Under the pieces are notes generated by a model. The model was not told where the DNA came from and did not search any database. It saw only the letters and a list, made by a program, of their open reading frames with translations. Source: Pigmentibacter ruber (GTDB lineage Bacteria; Bdellovibrionota_B; Oligoflexia; Silvanigrellales; Silvanigrellaceae). From it: DNA of 64,000 bases. The stretch is from assembly GCF_009792895.1 (NCBI RefSeq), contig NZ_WSSC01000005.1:62001-126000 (forward strand), given 5' to 3'. Position numbers and translations under genes: made by a program. Below, in pieces: positions 1 to 8,639 of this stretch (position 1 is its first letter; each line of letters starts with the position of its first letter).

Positions 1-729
1 GACACTGGTTGCAGCAATTGGAAATTTTTTGTTGCTAAGAATTTTTTGAGTTTCAGCAATAATTTTTGCTTCTTCATCAGTATCCCCGTTATCTAAAATT
101 CCAGCAACATAAGGAAATACATTAAAAGCTATGGACTTTGGAAACACAGTTGAAGGTGTGCTTGTGAGATCTTGTTGGTTGAAAAAATTTTTTGCTTCAT
201 CAAGCAGAGTATCTATTCCTGGTTTTCCAGCACCAGAAACACTTTGATAGGTTGAAACAATTACTTTTTTAATTCCAAAATTTTCAAGGATAGGTTTTAA
301 CACCATAACTAGGGGAATAGTACAACAATTAGGACTTGCAACAACTGGGAATTTTTTAAGAAAACTTTCAGTTAACATCTCACCATTTACTTCAGGAACA
401 ACTAGAGGAACATCGGGGTGCGTTCGAAAGGCAGAGGACTTATCTATACATAATATTCCTTTTTCAGCTAGCTTAGGAATATATTCAGCTGAAATACTGG
501 CATCGGAAGCAAATAGAACAGCATCACATTCAATAATTGATTTTAATGTAATTTCTTCAATGGTAATTTTTTTATTTTTAAAGGTAACTTTTTTTCCAGC
601 TGAAGATTTAGATGCATATAGTTTTAAATCTTTTACTTTAAAACCAGGGAAATCATCATGTAATAATTCAAGTGCTGTTTGGCCAACCACTCCTGTGGCT
701 CCAACAATTCCTATCGTTAGTTCTAGCAT
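1..729 (-). CDS. asd: aspartate-semialdehyde dehydrogenase (C-terminal part cut off)
   Basis: Reduces aspartyl phosphate to aspartate semialdehyde, the branch point to lysine, diaminopimelate, threonine and methionine. The reading frame starts at ATG 729 with MLELTIGIVGATGVVGQTAL, a Rossmann NADP-binding loop (GATGVVG). The active-site segment SPNCCTIP carries the catalytic cysteine, followed by the STYQSVSGAGKPG stretch typical of the family. The gene runs off the left edge of the window after about 243 codons, so the C-terminus is not seen. It lies 21 bp downstream of pssA on the same strand and is probably the distal gene visible of the uppS-rseP-tsaB-pssA operon. Confidence 0.93.
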   Translation of the reverse strand, partial: MLELTIGIVGATGVVGQTALELLHDDFPGFKVKDLKLYASKSSAGKKVTFKNKKITIEEITLKSIIECDAVLFASDASISAEYIPKLAEKGILCIDKSSAFRTHPDVPLVVPEVNGEMLTESFLKKFPVVASPNCCTIPLVMVLKPILENFGIKKVIVSTYQSVSGAGKPGIDTLLDEAKNFFNQQDLTSTPSTVFPKSIAFNVFPYVAGILDNGDTDEEAKIIAETQKILSNKKFPIAATSV

Positions 730-750
730 ACAAGACCTCTAATATAAAAC

Positions 751-1650
751 TTATTCTGAGTTGTGTCCTGCCTCAAAAAGTTCTTCTTCTTCAGCTGCTT
801 TATCTTTCCGAGTGAAAATCCATAAAACAGGACCATGAAAGCAATATATTATTAAAAAGAGCGCTAGGGAAACAATAAATTGCAATATAAAAATTATTGC
901 ACAAATGATTAAAACTGCAGCTAAAACACGAAAAGGTCTTTTTTTAGGGAGACGCATTGATTTATGGCTCAGATATTCAAATGTTGATATCATTCCAAGT
1001 GCAAGTAAGAACATAATAATGAGGAGAGTAATGTTTCTAACATCAGGAGTTGTCAAAAATTGAGCCAGAGAAACTTCCCAAGCTGAATGTTCATTTAAGC
1101 TCCATGTAGATAACTCATTTTGAGCCATAATAAATACGGCTAGAGGAGCAGCGGCCATGGGAATTGGAATTCCAGTAAAATTGCCACTTGTTTTTCCCAT
1201 TGCACTTTGAACATTAAATCGTGCTAATCGAAGAGCACCGCAAGCAGCAAATATGAAAGCAACACAAAAGCCTAACCGAAAAAAATCGTTTAATGCATAA
1301 TTATAAATAACTATTGCAGGTGCTATTCCAAAAGATACTAAATCACAAAGAGAGTCGAGTTGAACTCCAAAAGAACTTTGAGTATGAGTTAAGCGCGCTA
1401 CACTTCCATCTAATCCGTCACAAAGACCAGCTGCTAATATAGCGTATGCAGCAAAAACAAATTCTTGCGCATTTCCACTAATTCTTCCATCAATAGAGTA
1501 TTTTATAGCCAATAATCCAAAGAAAAGAGATGCAGACGTAATTAGATTAGGTAACAGATAAATACTGGATTTAACTTTCTTTCTTCTATCGATAATATGC
1601 GTTACATTATCATCTTTTAAATTGTTATCTTGCTGTAATTCAGAATTCAT
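751..1650 (-). CDS. pssA: CDP-diacylglycerol-serine O-phosphatidyltransferase
   Basis: Membrane enzyme that makes phosphatidylserine from CDP-diacylglycerol and L-serine, the first step to phosphatidylethanolamine. The CDP-alcohol phosphotransferase motif D-G-x2-A-R-x8-G-x3-D-x3-D is complete (DGSVARLTHTQSSFG, then D and D). Several hydrophobic segments follow, including a strongly hydrophobic C-terminal half; 299 residues is normal for the PssA type with extra membrane spans. The start ATG at 1650 overlaps the tsaB stop (ATGA), pointing to translational coupling, and AGGAACT lies upstream as ribosome binding site. The charged N-terminal 25 residues precede the first span. Confidence 0.9.
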   Translation of the reverse strand: MNSELQQDNNLKDDNVTHIIDRRKKVKSSIYLLPNLITSASLFFGLLAIKYSIDGRISGNAQEFVFAAYAILAAGLCDGLDGSVARLTHTQSSFGVQLDSLCDLVSFGIAPAIVIYNYALNDFFRLGFCVAFIFAACGALRLARFNVQSAMGKTSGNFTGIPIPMAAAPLAVFIMAQNELSTWSLNEHSAWEVSLAQFLTTPDVRNITLLIIMFLLALGMISTFEYLSHKSMRLPKKRPFRVLAAVLIICAIIFILQFIVSLALFLIIYCFHGPVLWIFTRKDKAAEEEELFEAGHNSE

Positions 1651-2288
1651 AATTTAGTTCCTTCTAGCATTTTTAGAACTGGTCCTGGTTGTCTTCCATA
1701 TTCAGGAGTGAGAGATTCCACTGGCAAATTTTTTTCATTAAAAATATTTTCCAATCCAAAATAAAGATCAAAAAAAGTAACAAATCCAGTAGATTCATCC
1801 TCTGCATTAAAATCTGCTAATTGTAATTTACAAGCATCCTCGCTAAATTTTGTTTGGCATTTGCTAAGAAGATCTGGAGTTAAATATGTAGTAACTGGAA
1901 TTAAACTCACAAATGGATTGCCTATTTTTATTCCATTAATAAAAGCACAGCCTAATCTTAGTCCCGTGAATGATCCTGGTCCAATACCAACAGCAAATGT
2001 ATTTATGTCTTTAGTATGAAGACCTGAATTATCAAGTGTAAATTTAAACAAATCATATAAATTTTCAGCTGTTTTAGCTAAAACTCTTGCAAATAAAATA
2101 TCGTGATATGTAAAATATTCATATAAAGAAGTTTTTTGATTGCTATGATAGCTTGCATTTAAAAAAAGATCTGTTGGTTCATTTAATAATTCTCCAATTT
2201 TTTTTTCATCTTTTAAGACAGCAATTCCTACACCCCTTCTATGAGTTTGTATTAACACAAGTGGAAATTTTATTTTTTGTAGCTGCAT
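1647..2288 (-). CDS. tsaB: tRNA threonylcarbamoyladenosine biosynthesis protein TsaB
   Basis: Partner of TsaD in forming N6-threonylcarbamoyladenosine at position 37 of ANN-decoding tRNAs. The family signature AVGIGPGSFTGLRLGC is intact near residue 100, where the ASKHA-fold protein docks with TsaD. The N-terminus (LVLIQTHRRGVGIAVL) departs from the usual ILAIDTS start. This is tolerable because TsaB is not itself the catalytic subunit. At 213 residues the length is close to the usual 220-230. It sits 12 bp after rseP and overlaps pssA by 4 bp. AAAGGGAT upstream of ATG 2288 serves as ribosome binding site. Confidence 0.85.
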   Translation of the reverse strand: MQLQKIKFPLVLIQTHRRGVGIAVLKDEKKIGELLNEPTDLFLNASYHSNQKTSLYEYFTYHDILFARVLAKTAENLYDLFKFTLDNSGLHTKDINTFAVGIGPGSFTGLRLGCAFINGIKIGNPFVSLIPVTTYLTPDLLSKCQTKFSEDACKLQLADFNAEDESTGFVTFFDLYFGLENIFNEKNLPVESLTPEYGRQPGPVLKMLEGTKL

Positions 2289-2300
2289 TAAATTATCCCT

Positions 2301-4088
2301 TTAATGAAAACGAATAAGTCGCAAAATATCATTGTAAAATACAATAACAAATAAAGTTAAAAGAATAAATATACCTATTCTTTGGACAGTGATTTGAATA
2401 TTTTTTGGCAGGGATTTGCCATATGCAGCTTCTACTAAATTTAAAAATAAATGTCCTCCGTCTAATGCCGGAAGCGGTAAAAGATTCATCATACCAATAT
2501 TTGTACTGATGAACGCCATGGTCATTAAAAAAATAATTAATCCACCTTTTGCTGCTTCTCCTGCTACATTCGCTATTGCAATAGGTCCTCCTAAATTTGA
2601 TAAAGGTATAGAACCTGTGAAAAGCATTTTTATTGCGTTGTAAGTCATTTGAATTTGGTTCAAAACAGAATGAAAACTTTTTTCAAGAGCAGAAAATAAA
2701 TTATTTGCTTTCGAAATTTCATTTGGAAAAGCAATGCTTTGAGTTAAAAATTGAATTGGGAAATCTAAAAATAAAGTAGATCTATTTAAGTGATCATATC
2801 CATATCTTAGAGGAATTTCACAATTTAAATTTGTTAGAGTTCCATTTTTTTCAAGCATAGTCATATTTACATTAATGCTCTTATTATTTTCAGGTAATAT
2901 TCCTTTAGTAGCACCATCTATCCATGAATAGACCTGAAGAAGAGAAATGATCTTACCTTGACCAGCAATTGAATAAATAGTTTGACCTTCTTTTAATCCA
3001 CACTTTTGCCAGGCTGATTGTGCAGGAAACTGGATATCATCTTTTCCTTTTGCTGTAAAATTAGCTATAGATTGATCCGTGGAAAGAATACGATATTGCC
3101 AATTTTCTTTGGATTCTGAGACATTTTTTTTAATAATATTATTTGCCCAAGATTTTAATGATGGATTGTTAAAGTCTACAATAATATTTTTTTCAGCATT
3201 ATTTCTAATTATTGTAATGTTAAAAATGTTTTTACTAGATTTGTTTTCAATAATATTACTTGCTAATTGATATTCAGAGTCAGCATTTAATTTAGTCTTT
3301 AAATAAGCTATTAATTCAAATAAAAATTTAACTTCTTTATCATCTATTTTAGTAACTTTATCGTCTGATTGAAGTCCAATTTCAGAAAAAAAACTTGAGG
3401 GTTGAATTACTAAATTTGCTGAGTTAAATATTGGTGTAATACCAATTCTTCCTGAAATTTGCTTGTTACCTAAAGTAGTCTCTACTTCCTCTTTATTAGG
3501 TTTAATGGAAATATTTTTCTTAACACCATTAGAAACTACATCTAATAATAATACTTTTTCGGCTGAAGTACTAATTTTAGTAGAAAGATCTGACCAGCTT
3601 TCAATATTTTTATGATCAATAGAAAGAATTTTGTCTCCAGTTTGTAAACCACTTTTTTCTGCAACAGAATTTGGAAGTACACTTATTACAGTTGGTTTAT
3701 AAGGGACTCCATATAAATAAATAAAAGTCATTACTACTAAGCTTAAAATAAAATTAGCGAAGGGCCCAGCAAAAGAAACAATTGCTCTTTTATGAACTTT
3801 AGCATACAAAAAAGATTTTTCTTTTTTTTCTGGAGGTATATTCTGTTCAATATCAGAACCATAAAATCTTACATATCCGCCTAAAGGTAACCAATTGATT
3901 CTATATTCTGTTACACCTTTTTTGAATGAAAAGGCTTTAGGTCCAAAACCAATACTAAATTCTTCAACTTCTATTCCAAAAGCTTTTCCAGCAAGAAAGT
4001 GGCCTAATTCATGGACAAAGACAACAATGCTTATCAAAATAATGAAAGCAATAATTGTATTTGAAAGAATTGAATGCAAAATTTCCAT
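2301..4088 (-). CDS. rseP: RseP-family site-2 zinc metalloprotease, with three PDZ-like regions
   Basis: Inner-membrane intramembrane protease of the M50 family, which cleaves anti-sigma factors and leftover signal peptides. The zinc site HELGH is at residues 26-30 in the first membrane segment and the LDGG motif with the third ligand (Asp543) is in the C-terminal membrane domain. Between them lie PDZ-like regions at roughly 130-180, 215-265 and 340-395, each with the GL-x2-G/D-D-x-I pattern. At 595 residues it is well longer than E. coli RseP (about 450). The excess falls in the periplasmic part. It follows uppS by 18 bp. No cdsA or dxr gene lies between them, unlike in many proteobacteria. 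Confidence 0.9.
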   Translation of the reverse strand: MEILHSILSNTIIAFIILISIVVFVHELGHFLAGKAFGIEVEEFSIGFGPKAFSFKKGVTEYRINWLPLGGYVRFYGSDIEQNIPPEKKEKSFLYAKVHKRAIVSFAGPFANFILSLVVMTFIYLYGVPYKPTVISVLPNSVAEKSGLQTGDKILSIDHKNIESWSDLSTKISTSAEKVLLLDVVSNGVKKNISIKPNKEEVETTLGNKQISGRIGITPIFNSANLVIQPSSFFSEIGLQSDDKVTKIDDKEVKFLFELIAYLKTKLNADSEYQLASNIIENKSSKNIFNITIIRNNAEKNIIVDFNNPSLKSWANNIIKKNVSESKENWQYRILSTDQSIANFTAKGKDDIQFPAQSAWQKCGLKEGQTIYSIAGQGKIISLLQVYSWIDGATKGILPENNKSINVNMTMLEKNGTLTNLNCEIPLRYGYDHLNRSTLFLDFPIQFLTQSIAFPNEISKANNLFSALEKSFHSVLNQIQMTYNAIKMLFTGSIPLSNLGGPIAIANVAGEAAKGGLIIFLMTMAFISTNIGMMNLLPLPALDGGHLFLNLVEAAYGKSLPKNIQITVQRIGIFILLTLFVIVFYNDILRLIRFH

Positions 4089-4106
4089 TACTTATTTGTT
4101 ACCTCT

Positions 4107-4877
4107 TTAAAAAGATTTTTGATTTATTTTTTTTATTTGCTCAGAAGTCATGCCAAAACGACGTTCTCTTAATGTAAATTGTTGTATTAAATCAACTAAT
4201 TTTTTTGTATCAAAATCTGGCCATAGTGATTCACTAAAAAATAATTCGGCGTAAGCTAATTGCCACAATAAGAAGTTACTTACTCGTATTTCACCACTTG
4301 TTCTGATAAACATATCTAATTGAGGCAAACCTTGTGTATCGAGACATTCTTCAAATATATTTTCATCAATGTCGTTAGGATAAATTTCTTTCTGATTTAC
4401 CTTTTCCACTAATTTGCGAACTGCTCTTAAAATTTCGCCTCTAGCCCCATAACTCAAAGCTATGCATAAATGCATTCCAGTATTAAATCTTGTATCATGT
4501 TCCAAATTTTCAATTAACTCTATAATGTCCACAGATAATTTTCTGCGATCACCAATCACTCTAAATTGGACGTTATTTTCCTTAATTCTTGCATGCTCTT
4601 TTCTAATATACCAGCGTAATAAACCCATTATCCCGCCAACTTCTTCCTCTGGGCGCCGCCAATTTTCATCTGAAAATGCAAACAGAGTTAAAGCTTGTAT
4701 TCCAATATTCCCACAAAATTCAGTTATTTCTTGAACTCGTTCTACACCTTTGCGATGACCTGCTATTCGTGGAAGATGTTTTTTTGTTGCCCATCTACCA
4801 TTTCCGTCCATAACGATGCCTATATGCTGTGGTAGTTTAAGAGGATTTAGGTCCCATTGTTCACAATATTTATTCAT
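4107..4877 (-). CDS. uppS: isoprenyl transferase (undecaprenyl diphosphate synthase)
   Basis: Condenses isopentenyl diphosphate onto farnesyl diphosphate in cis to give undecaprenyl diphosphate, the lipid carrier for peptidoglycan and O-antigen. Conserved regions are complete: GIVMDGNGRWA with catalytic Asp24, AGHRKGVERV, LTLFAFSDENW, and the C-terminal substrate site FIRTSGEIRVSNFLLWQLAY followed by SLWPDFD. Length (256 residues) is typical. It is the first gene of the leftward operon. The roughly 220 bp to hisS must hold its promoter. Confidence 0.93.
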   Translation of the reverse strand: MNKYCEQWDLNPLKLPQHIGIVMDGNGRWATKKHLPRIAGHRKGVERVQEITEFCGNIGIQALTLFAFSDENWRRPEEEVGGIMGLLRWYIRKEHARIKENNVQFRVIGDRRKLSVDIIELIENLEHDTRFNTGMHLCIALSYGARGEILRAVRKLVEKVNQKEIYPNDIDENIFEECLDTQGLPQLDMFIRTSGEIRVSNFLLWQLAYAELFFSESLWPDFDTKKLVDLIQQFTLRERRFGMTSEQIKKINQKSF

Positions 4878-5022
4878 AGATTATACCCATTATTAAATAT
4901 ATCACCTTATAAAAACGATTTCTTAAACTATCAAGCTACTGGCCTAGATAATCTCATTTTCAGAAATGCAATCTGGCATAATTAATAACTGTAAAGCAAG
5001 TATGATATAACGTGAAATAGAA

Positions 5023-5051
5023 TTGACAGGCTTTTCTACAACTATTAACCT
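5023..5051 (+). promoter_or_regulatory. possible sigma-70-type promoter for hisS
   Basis: TTGACA (5023-5028) is a perfect -35 hexamer. A 17-bp spacer places TAACCT at 5046-5051, which keeps the important first, second and last bases of the -10 hexamer. A start site near 5058 would give a leader of about 43 bases before the chosen hisS ATG. The weak -10 keeps the confidence low. Confidence 0.3.
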
Positions 5052-5100
5052 CAAGCGCTCAAATATGCTGATAGCGTTTACAAAGTTGCAGGAAGCCAAT

Positions 5101-6438
5101 ATGTCAAAACAAATACCACAAATTAAAAAAACCGCGCTAAGTACTCAAGGTTACAAAGGTACTCGTGATTTTTTCCCTACGGACCAACGGTTAAAATCTT
5201 TTCTAAATTCTAAAATTCATAGACTTATGATGTCTTATGGATATGAAGAGTATGCAGGGCCTTTTGTGGAACATCTAGAATTATACGCCGCTAAATCTAG
5301 CGAAGAAATTGTAAAAGATCAATTATACTCCTTTAAAGATAAAGGCGATAGAACTCTTGCTATTCGACCCGAAATGACTCCCACTCTGGCTAGAATGGTT
5401 GCAGCTAAACAAAGAGAATTGCTCAAGCCTATAAGATGGTACTCTATTCCTACCTGCATGCGTTATGAACGCCCTCAAAGAGGCAGACTAAGAGAGTTTG
5501 ATCAATTAAATGTTGATATATTTGGTGGAAATCCACTTGATGAAGATATAGAAATAATACTCACTGGAATTGATATTCTAAAATCCTTGGGAGCTTCTTA
5601 TCAAGATTTTTCTGTTAAAATCAATCACCGTGGAATAATTAATTCTTTTTTAACTAAAATATTAGATATTGATTTTGATAATATTCCTCCAATTTTGCGT
5701 TTATTTGATAAGAAAGACAAACTTTCGGAAGAAAATTTTCAAAGCCAATGTAAAAATTTAAATTTATCAGATGAAAATATTATTAAAATAAATTCTTTTA
5801 TGAATGCGAGTATTGAAGAAACAATCAAATTACTTGGTGAATATTCATCAGAAGCTAAAGAACTAAAGTTAAGGATAGATATTTTAAAAGAACTCACTTC
5901 TGCTGAATGTATTGTATATTCTCCTGAAATTATGCGCGGATTTGATTATTACACTGGGATGGTTTTTGAATTTTTTGATCGCCATCCAGCTAATCAAAGA
6001 GCACTTTTTGGTGGTGGACGATATGATAATTTAGTTGGAGCCTTTGGTGGAGATGAACTACCTGGAGTTGGCTATGGAGCAGGTGATGTTGCACTACTTA
6101 ATTTTATGGAAGTTCATGGATACTTACCAAATTTAATGAAACAAACAGACATTTGTGTTCTTCGATTTTCTGAACAAGATAGAATGACTGCTTTGAAATT
6201 AGCTAAAATCTTAAGAGGAATTGGTTTAAATATCGAGTCTCCTGTTTCTGTTTCAAAATTTGGGAAGCAAATTCAATATGCAGAAAAAATAGCTGCAAAA
6301 GCTATAGTTTTTCAAGGTGAAGAAGAAATTAAAAATCAAACATTTTCAGTTAAATGGCTCAAAACTGGTGTACAAGAAAATTATAACTTAAATCCTGAAG
6401 GTTTAGACTCTTTTAGAAAGAAAGTATTAAATAATTAA
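5101..6438 (+). CDS. hisS: histidyl-tRNA synthetase
   Basis: Class II aminoacyl-tRNA synthetase charging tRNA-His. Visible motifs: GYKGTRDFFP at residues 17-26, motif 2 around MRYERPQRGRLREFDQLNVD, the histidine-specific stretch FDYYTGMVFEFF, and motif 3 in GGGRYDNLVGAFGG. A C-terminal anticodon-binding domain begins near residue 345. The open frame extends 26 codons upstream to a TTG at 5023. ATG 5101 is preferred because AGGAAG lies 5 bp upstream, the family aligns from here, and a -35-like TTGACA occupies 5023-5028. Length from this start is 445 residues. Confidence 0.94.
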   Translation: MSKQIPQIKKTALSTQGYKGTRDFFPTDQRLKSFLNSKIHRLMMSYGYEEYAGPFVEHLELYAAKSSEEIVKDQLYSFKDKGDRTLAIRPEMTPTLARMVAAKQRELLKPIRWYSIPTCMRYERPQRGRLREFDQLNVDIFGGNPLDEDIEIILTGIDILKSLGASYQDFSVKINHRGIINSFLTKILDIDFDNIPPILRLFDKKDKLSEENFQSQCKNLNLSDENIIKINSFMNASIEETIKLLGEYSSEAKELKLRIDILKELTSAECIVYSPEIMRGFDYYTGMVFEFFDRHPANQRALFGGGRYDNLVGAFGGDELPGVGYGAGDVALLNFMEVHGYLPNLMKQTDICVLRFSEQDRMTALKLAKILRGIGLNIESPVSVSKFGKQIQYAEKIAAKAIVFQGEEEIKNQTFSVKWLKTGVQENYNLNPEGLDSFRKKVLNN

Positions 6439-6485
6439 TTTGACCTAGATTACCATTTTTTCAATTCTCTTATTGTTTTTTTTAT

Positions 6486-6513
6486 TTGAAATTTCTCATT
6501 TTAATAGTATGTT
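6486..6513 (+). promoter_or_regulatory. possible promoter for the 6568 secreted protein
   Basis: TTGAAA (6486-6491), a 16-bp spacer and TATGTT (6508-6513) resemble a sigma-70 promoter. The predicted start near 6520 leaves a leader of about 48 bases with AGAGG before the ATG. Low information in AT-rich DNA limits confidence. Confidence 0.35.
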
Positions 6514-6567
6514 ACCTACTCTTAATCGCTGATTACTTTTTTCGAAACTAGAGAGGTAACATAAACG

Positions 6568-7062
6568 ATGAAATATATCATAAAGTTTTTTTTCTTATGT
6601 TCATTATGTATATTTTTTAATGCTAATTCACTAGAATTAAATCAGCGTTTTAATATTCAAGACGATATTTACTATGAATTTAAAAATTTTTGTAAAAGTC
6701 ATATAGAAAATAGTAAGAATGATTTTATAAATGCTACAAAAGATAATTTACCAACAGAGCTTTATGCTTTTTTATTAAGTTATTGTATTGAAAAAAAGAT
6801 TAATAGATATTTTTATGCAAAAGATATAAAAATAACTGATAAAAATGAAGTTCATAGAATTTTAAGTACTCTGGTAGATAATAGGATAATGCAACTAAAA
6901 AATATTAGAAATAAAACTTCACAAGAAAAAATAATGTGTTTTCAAAATTTGTTATTTGATACATCTTTTGGGAAAAAATATAATGAAAATGCTTTTGAAT
7001 TTACTCTTGTTAATTTATATGCTGGATTAAAATTTGATTGTGAAGTTAAATTTTATTATTAA
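6568..7062 (+). CDS. small secreted protein of unknown function
   Basis: No family is recognised. The 164-residue product starts with MKYIIKFFFLCSLCIFFNAN, a classic signal peptide with likely cleavage after residue 20 or 21, so it is probably periplasmic or exported. The mature part is rich in Lys, Asn, Asp and aromatic residues and has four cysteines (in FCKSH, SYCIE, MCFQN, DCEVK) that could form two disulfides. GAGAGGTAAC lies upstream of ATG 6568 as ribosome binding site. It stands alone between hisS and a gene on the opposite strand. Confidence 0.7.
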   Translation: MKYIIKFFFLCSLCIFFNANSLELNQRFNIQDDIYYEFKNFCKSHIENSKNDFINATKDNLPTELYAFLLSYCIEKKINRYFYAKDIKITDKNEVHRILSTLVDNRIMQLKNIRNKTSQEKIMCFQNLLFDTSFGKKYNENAFEFTLVNLYAGLKFDCEVKFYY

Positions 7063-7083
7063 AGTAATTTGATATTTCTATTT

Positions 7084-7845
7084 TTAATTTATTAAGTTTT
7101 TTTTGATTTCTGATATCATGGTATTTGAAAAAACATCTATATTATCATTAAAATAGAAATGATCTCCATTAAAATCAAATATATTACAGGAATTATTAGT
7201 AAAGTTTTTCCAATTGTTTATTAGTTGTTCTTCAATAGCAGTATCTTTTTTTCCATAAAAAATTGAAATTGGAGCTTCTATTTTATTTTTTAGTTCAAAC
7301 GAGCTATTTAAATTATGATAGAGTTCTAGATCATGGCGTAAACTTGGTAAAAATAAATTTAAAATTTCCCTATTTTCTAACAATTCATTAGGAGTTCCAT
7401 TCACTTTTCTTAACCAATTAATTAATTCTTCATCATTATATGTATATAATGGATTAGTGTTTTTGAGTGGATTAGGTGGATTTTTGCTTGAAATACCGAG
7501 CCATTTGATGTTAATATTATTTATTTCTTCTAGATAATATGCTAATTCAAATGATATATGTCCTCCTAAACTATGGCCAAAAATAGCTATATTTCCTGTT
7601 TCAAAATTATCTAAGAAATTAGAAAAAAAATGATATAAATCCGTTCTTTCTTTTAAATATGAAGAATGCGAATGGTAACTTCTTAAAGGTAGATCAATAA
7701 AGTAAATTTCCCAATTTTTTGGAAAATGTTCAGTAAATTTAAAATAAAATGCAGCATTTCCTCCTGCATGATGATTTATTATTAATTTAACTTCGGGATG
7801 ATTTACTTTATTTGCGATGAAGATATTTTTACTTGAATTATTCAA
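7084..7845 (-). CDS. type II thioesterase-like alpha/beta hydrolase
   Basis: The protein has the nucleophile elbow GHSLGGHISFELAYYL, the HHAGGNAAFYFKFTEHFP oxyanion segment and a C-terminal GDHFYF catalytic histidine, the pattern of GrsT-type (PF00975) thioesterases. These enzymes release mis-primed acyl groups from carrier proteins of non-ribosomal peptide or polyketide synthases. No synthase gene lies within the window, so the partner is unknown. The frame opens at TTG 7857, but TAAGGA directly abuts that codon. The TTG at 7845, with GGAG 7 bp upstream, is the better start; there is no internal ATG near the N-terminus. Confidence 0.8.
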   Translation of the reverse strand: MNNSSKNIFIANKVNHPEVKLIINHHAGGNAAFYFKFTEHFPKNWEIYFIDLPLRSYHSHSSYLKERTDLYHFFSNFLDNFETGNIAIFGHSLGGHISFELAYYLEEINNINIKWLGISSKNPPNPLKNTNPLYTYNDEELINWLRKVNGTPNELLENREILNLFLPSLRHDLELYHNLNSSFELKNKIEAPISIFYGKKDTAIEEQLINNWKNFTNNSCNIFDFNGDHFYFNDNIDVFSNTMISEIKKNLIN

Positions 7846-8007
7846 TTTTTTCTCCAATCCTTAAAATAAGAAAAAGATATAATATGCTTGCTGGAAATAC
7901 TAATCCCTAAAAAAATATTTAATTAAATTAATATAATATTTTTTTAGATAATATTATTTGGCACTGAAGTAATTTTATTATAATAAATTATCAAATATTT
8001 AATAATA

Positions 8008-8043
8008 TATACGAGTTGTTAAGTCAACTTATCAACTCGTATA
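8008..8043 (-). terminator. possible rho-independent terminator of dps
   Basis: An 11-bp perfect inverted repeat (arms 8008-8018 and 8033-8043, core ACGAGTTG/CAACTCGT) with a 14-base loop lies 25 bp downstream of dps on its coding strand. It is followed by an AT-rich, moderately T-rich tract. The tail is not a clean T-run, so termination is likely but not certain. Confidence 0.45.
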
Positions 8044-8068
8044 AAAGTTGAAGAATTTAAAATTTAAC

Positions 8069-8536
8069 TCATACAAGATGGCTTCGTAACATCCAAGCTG
8101 TTTTTTCGTGTTCTTCAATTCTTGCTGTAAGAAAATCAGCTGTTCCTACATCTCCTGCAGCTGTTACTTCATCGATCCAAGTACGTAAATTACGAATAAT
8201 TGTTTCATGGTCTTCTGCAAGTACCTTAAGCATTTCCATGTCTTTTGGTATATCTTTTAGTTCTTTTAAACAAGTTAGATCTTTTAATTGATTGTATGTG
8301 GCCGGAACGTATTCACCTAATGAACGAATTCGCTCTGCAATTTCATCTAAGCTTGAAAAAAGAGAATTGTATTGTTCATCAAATAATTTATGTAATGGTT
8401 GGAAAAACATACCAGTTACATTCCAATGGAATCCATGAGTTTTAAAATAAAGAAAATAGGAATCTGCTAAATAATTTGAGAGTATGCTTACCACTTTAGA
8501 AATATTTGATTTATTGATTCCAATATTAGCTTTCAT
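8069..8536 (-). CDS. dps: Dps-family ferritin-like DNA-protection protein
   Basis: Dodecameric mini-ferritin that oxidises and stores iron with hydrogen peroxide and shields DNA. The ferroxidase signature is present: YFKTHGFHWNVTG with the two histidines, then FDEQY and DEIAERIRSLG supplying acidic ligands. Length (155 residues) is normal. The N-terminal tail (MKANIGINKSN) is short, so DNA binding may be weak or absent. AAAGGA sits 6 bp before ATG 8536 but lies in a stable hairpin (8543-8580), and an inverted repeat at 8610-8628 could be an operator, so both transcriptional and translational control are plausible. Confidence 0.92.
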   Translation of the reverse strand: MKANIGINKSNISKVVSILSNYLADSYFLYFKTHGFHWNVTGMFFQPLHKLFDEQYNSLFSSLDEIAERIRSLGEYVPATYNQLKDLTCLKELKDIPKDMEMLKVLAEDHETIIRNLRTWIDEVTAAGDVGTADFLTARIEEHEKTAWMLRSHLV

Positions 8537-8542
8537 TGCAAG

Positions 8543-8580
8543 TCCTTTCTGAGATGAAGAAAAATTTCATCTCAGAAGGA
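8543..8580 (-). promoter_or_regulatory. dps leader hairpin covering the Shine-Dalgarno sequence
   Basis: On the dps coding strand TCCTTCTGAGATGAA (8580-8566) pairs with TTCATCTCAGAAAGGA (8558-8543). This gives 15 base pairs with a single bulged A and a 7-base loop. The distal end of the stem is AAAGGA, the dps ribosome binding site, pairing with TCCTT. No T-run follows, so this is not an ordinary terminator of the upstream pfp gene. It may act as a translational switch or RNA thermometer, or as an operator palindrome at the DNA level. Confidence 0.5.
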
Positions 8581-8609
8581 GTAACACAAAAAATGAAAAA
8601 TGACTACTA

Positions 8610-8628
8610 TTTTAGAATATGTCTAAAA
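8610..8628. promoter_or_regulatory. possible operator upstream of dps
   Basis: TTTTAGA-ATATG-TCTAAAA is a perfect 7-5-7 inverted repeat about 75 bp upstream of the dps start. It partly resembles the PerR box pattern (TTATAATnATTATAA), which would suit a peroxide- or iron-responsive dps. The match is loose and AT-rich. Confidence 0.3.
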
Positions 8629-8639
8629 ATATATTTATT

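Noticed and set aside
560-742. Rightward 60-codon ORF over the start of asd
   Set aside because: It is antisense to the conserved N-terminus of Asd and shows no features of a gene.
4462-4734. Rightward 90-codon ORF within uppS
   Set aside because: It is antisense to a well-conserved gene and has no family features or ribosome binding site.
5023-5100. N-terminal extension of HisRS from TTG 5023
   Set aside because: ATG 5101 has AGGAAG at 5 bp and matches the family start; the TTG is part of a -35-like TTGACA.
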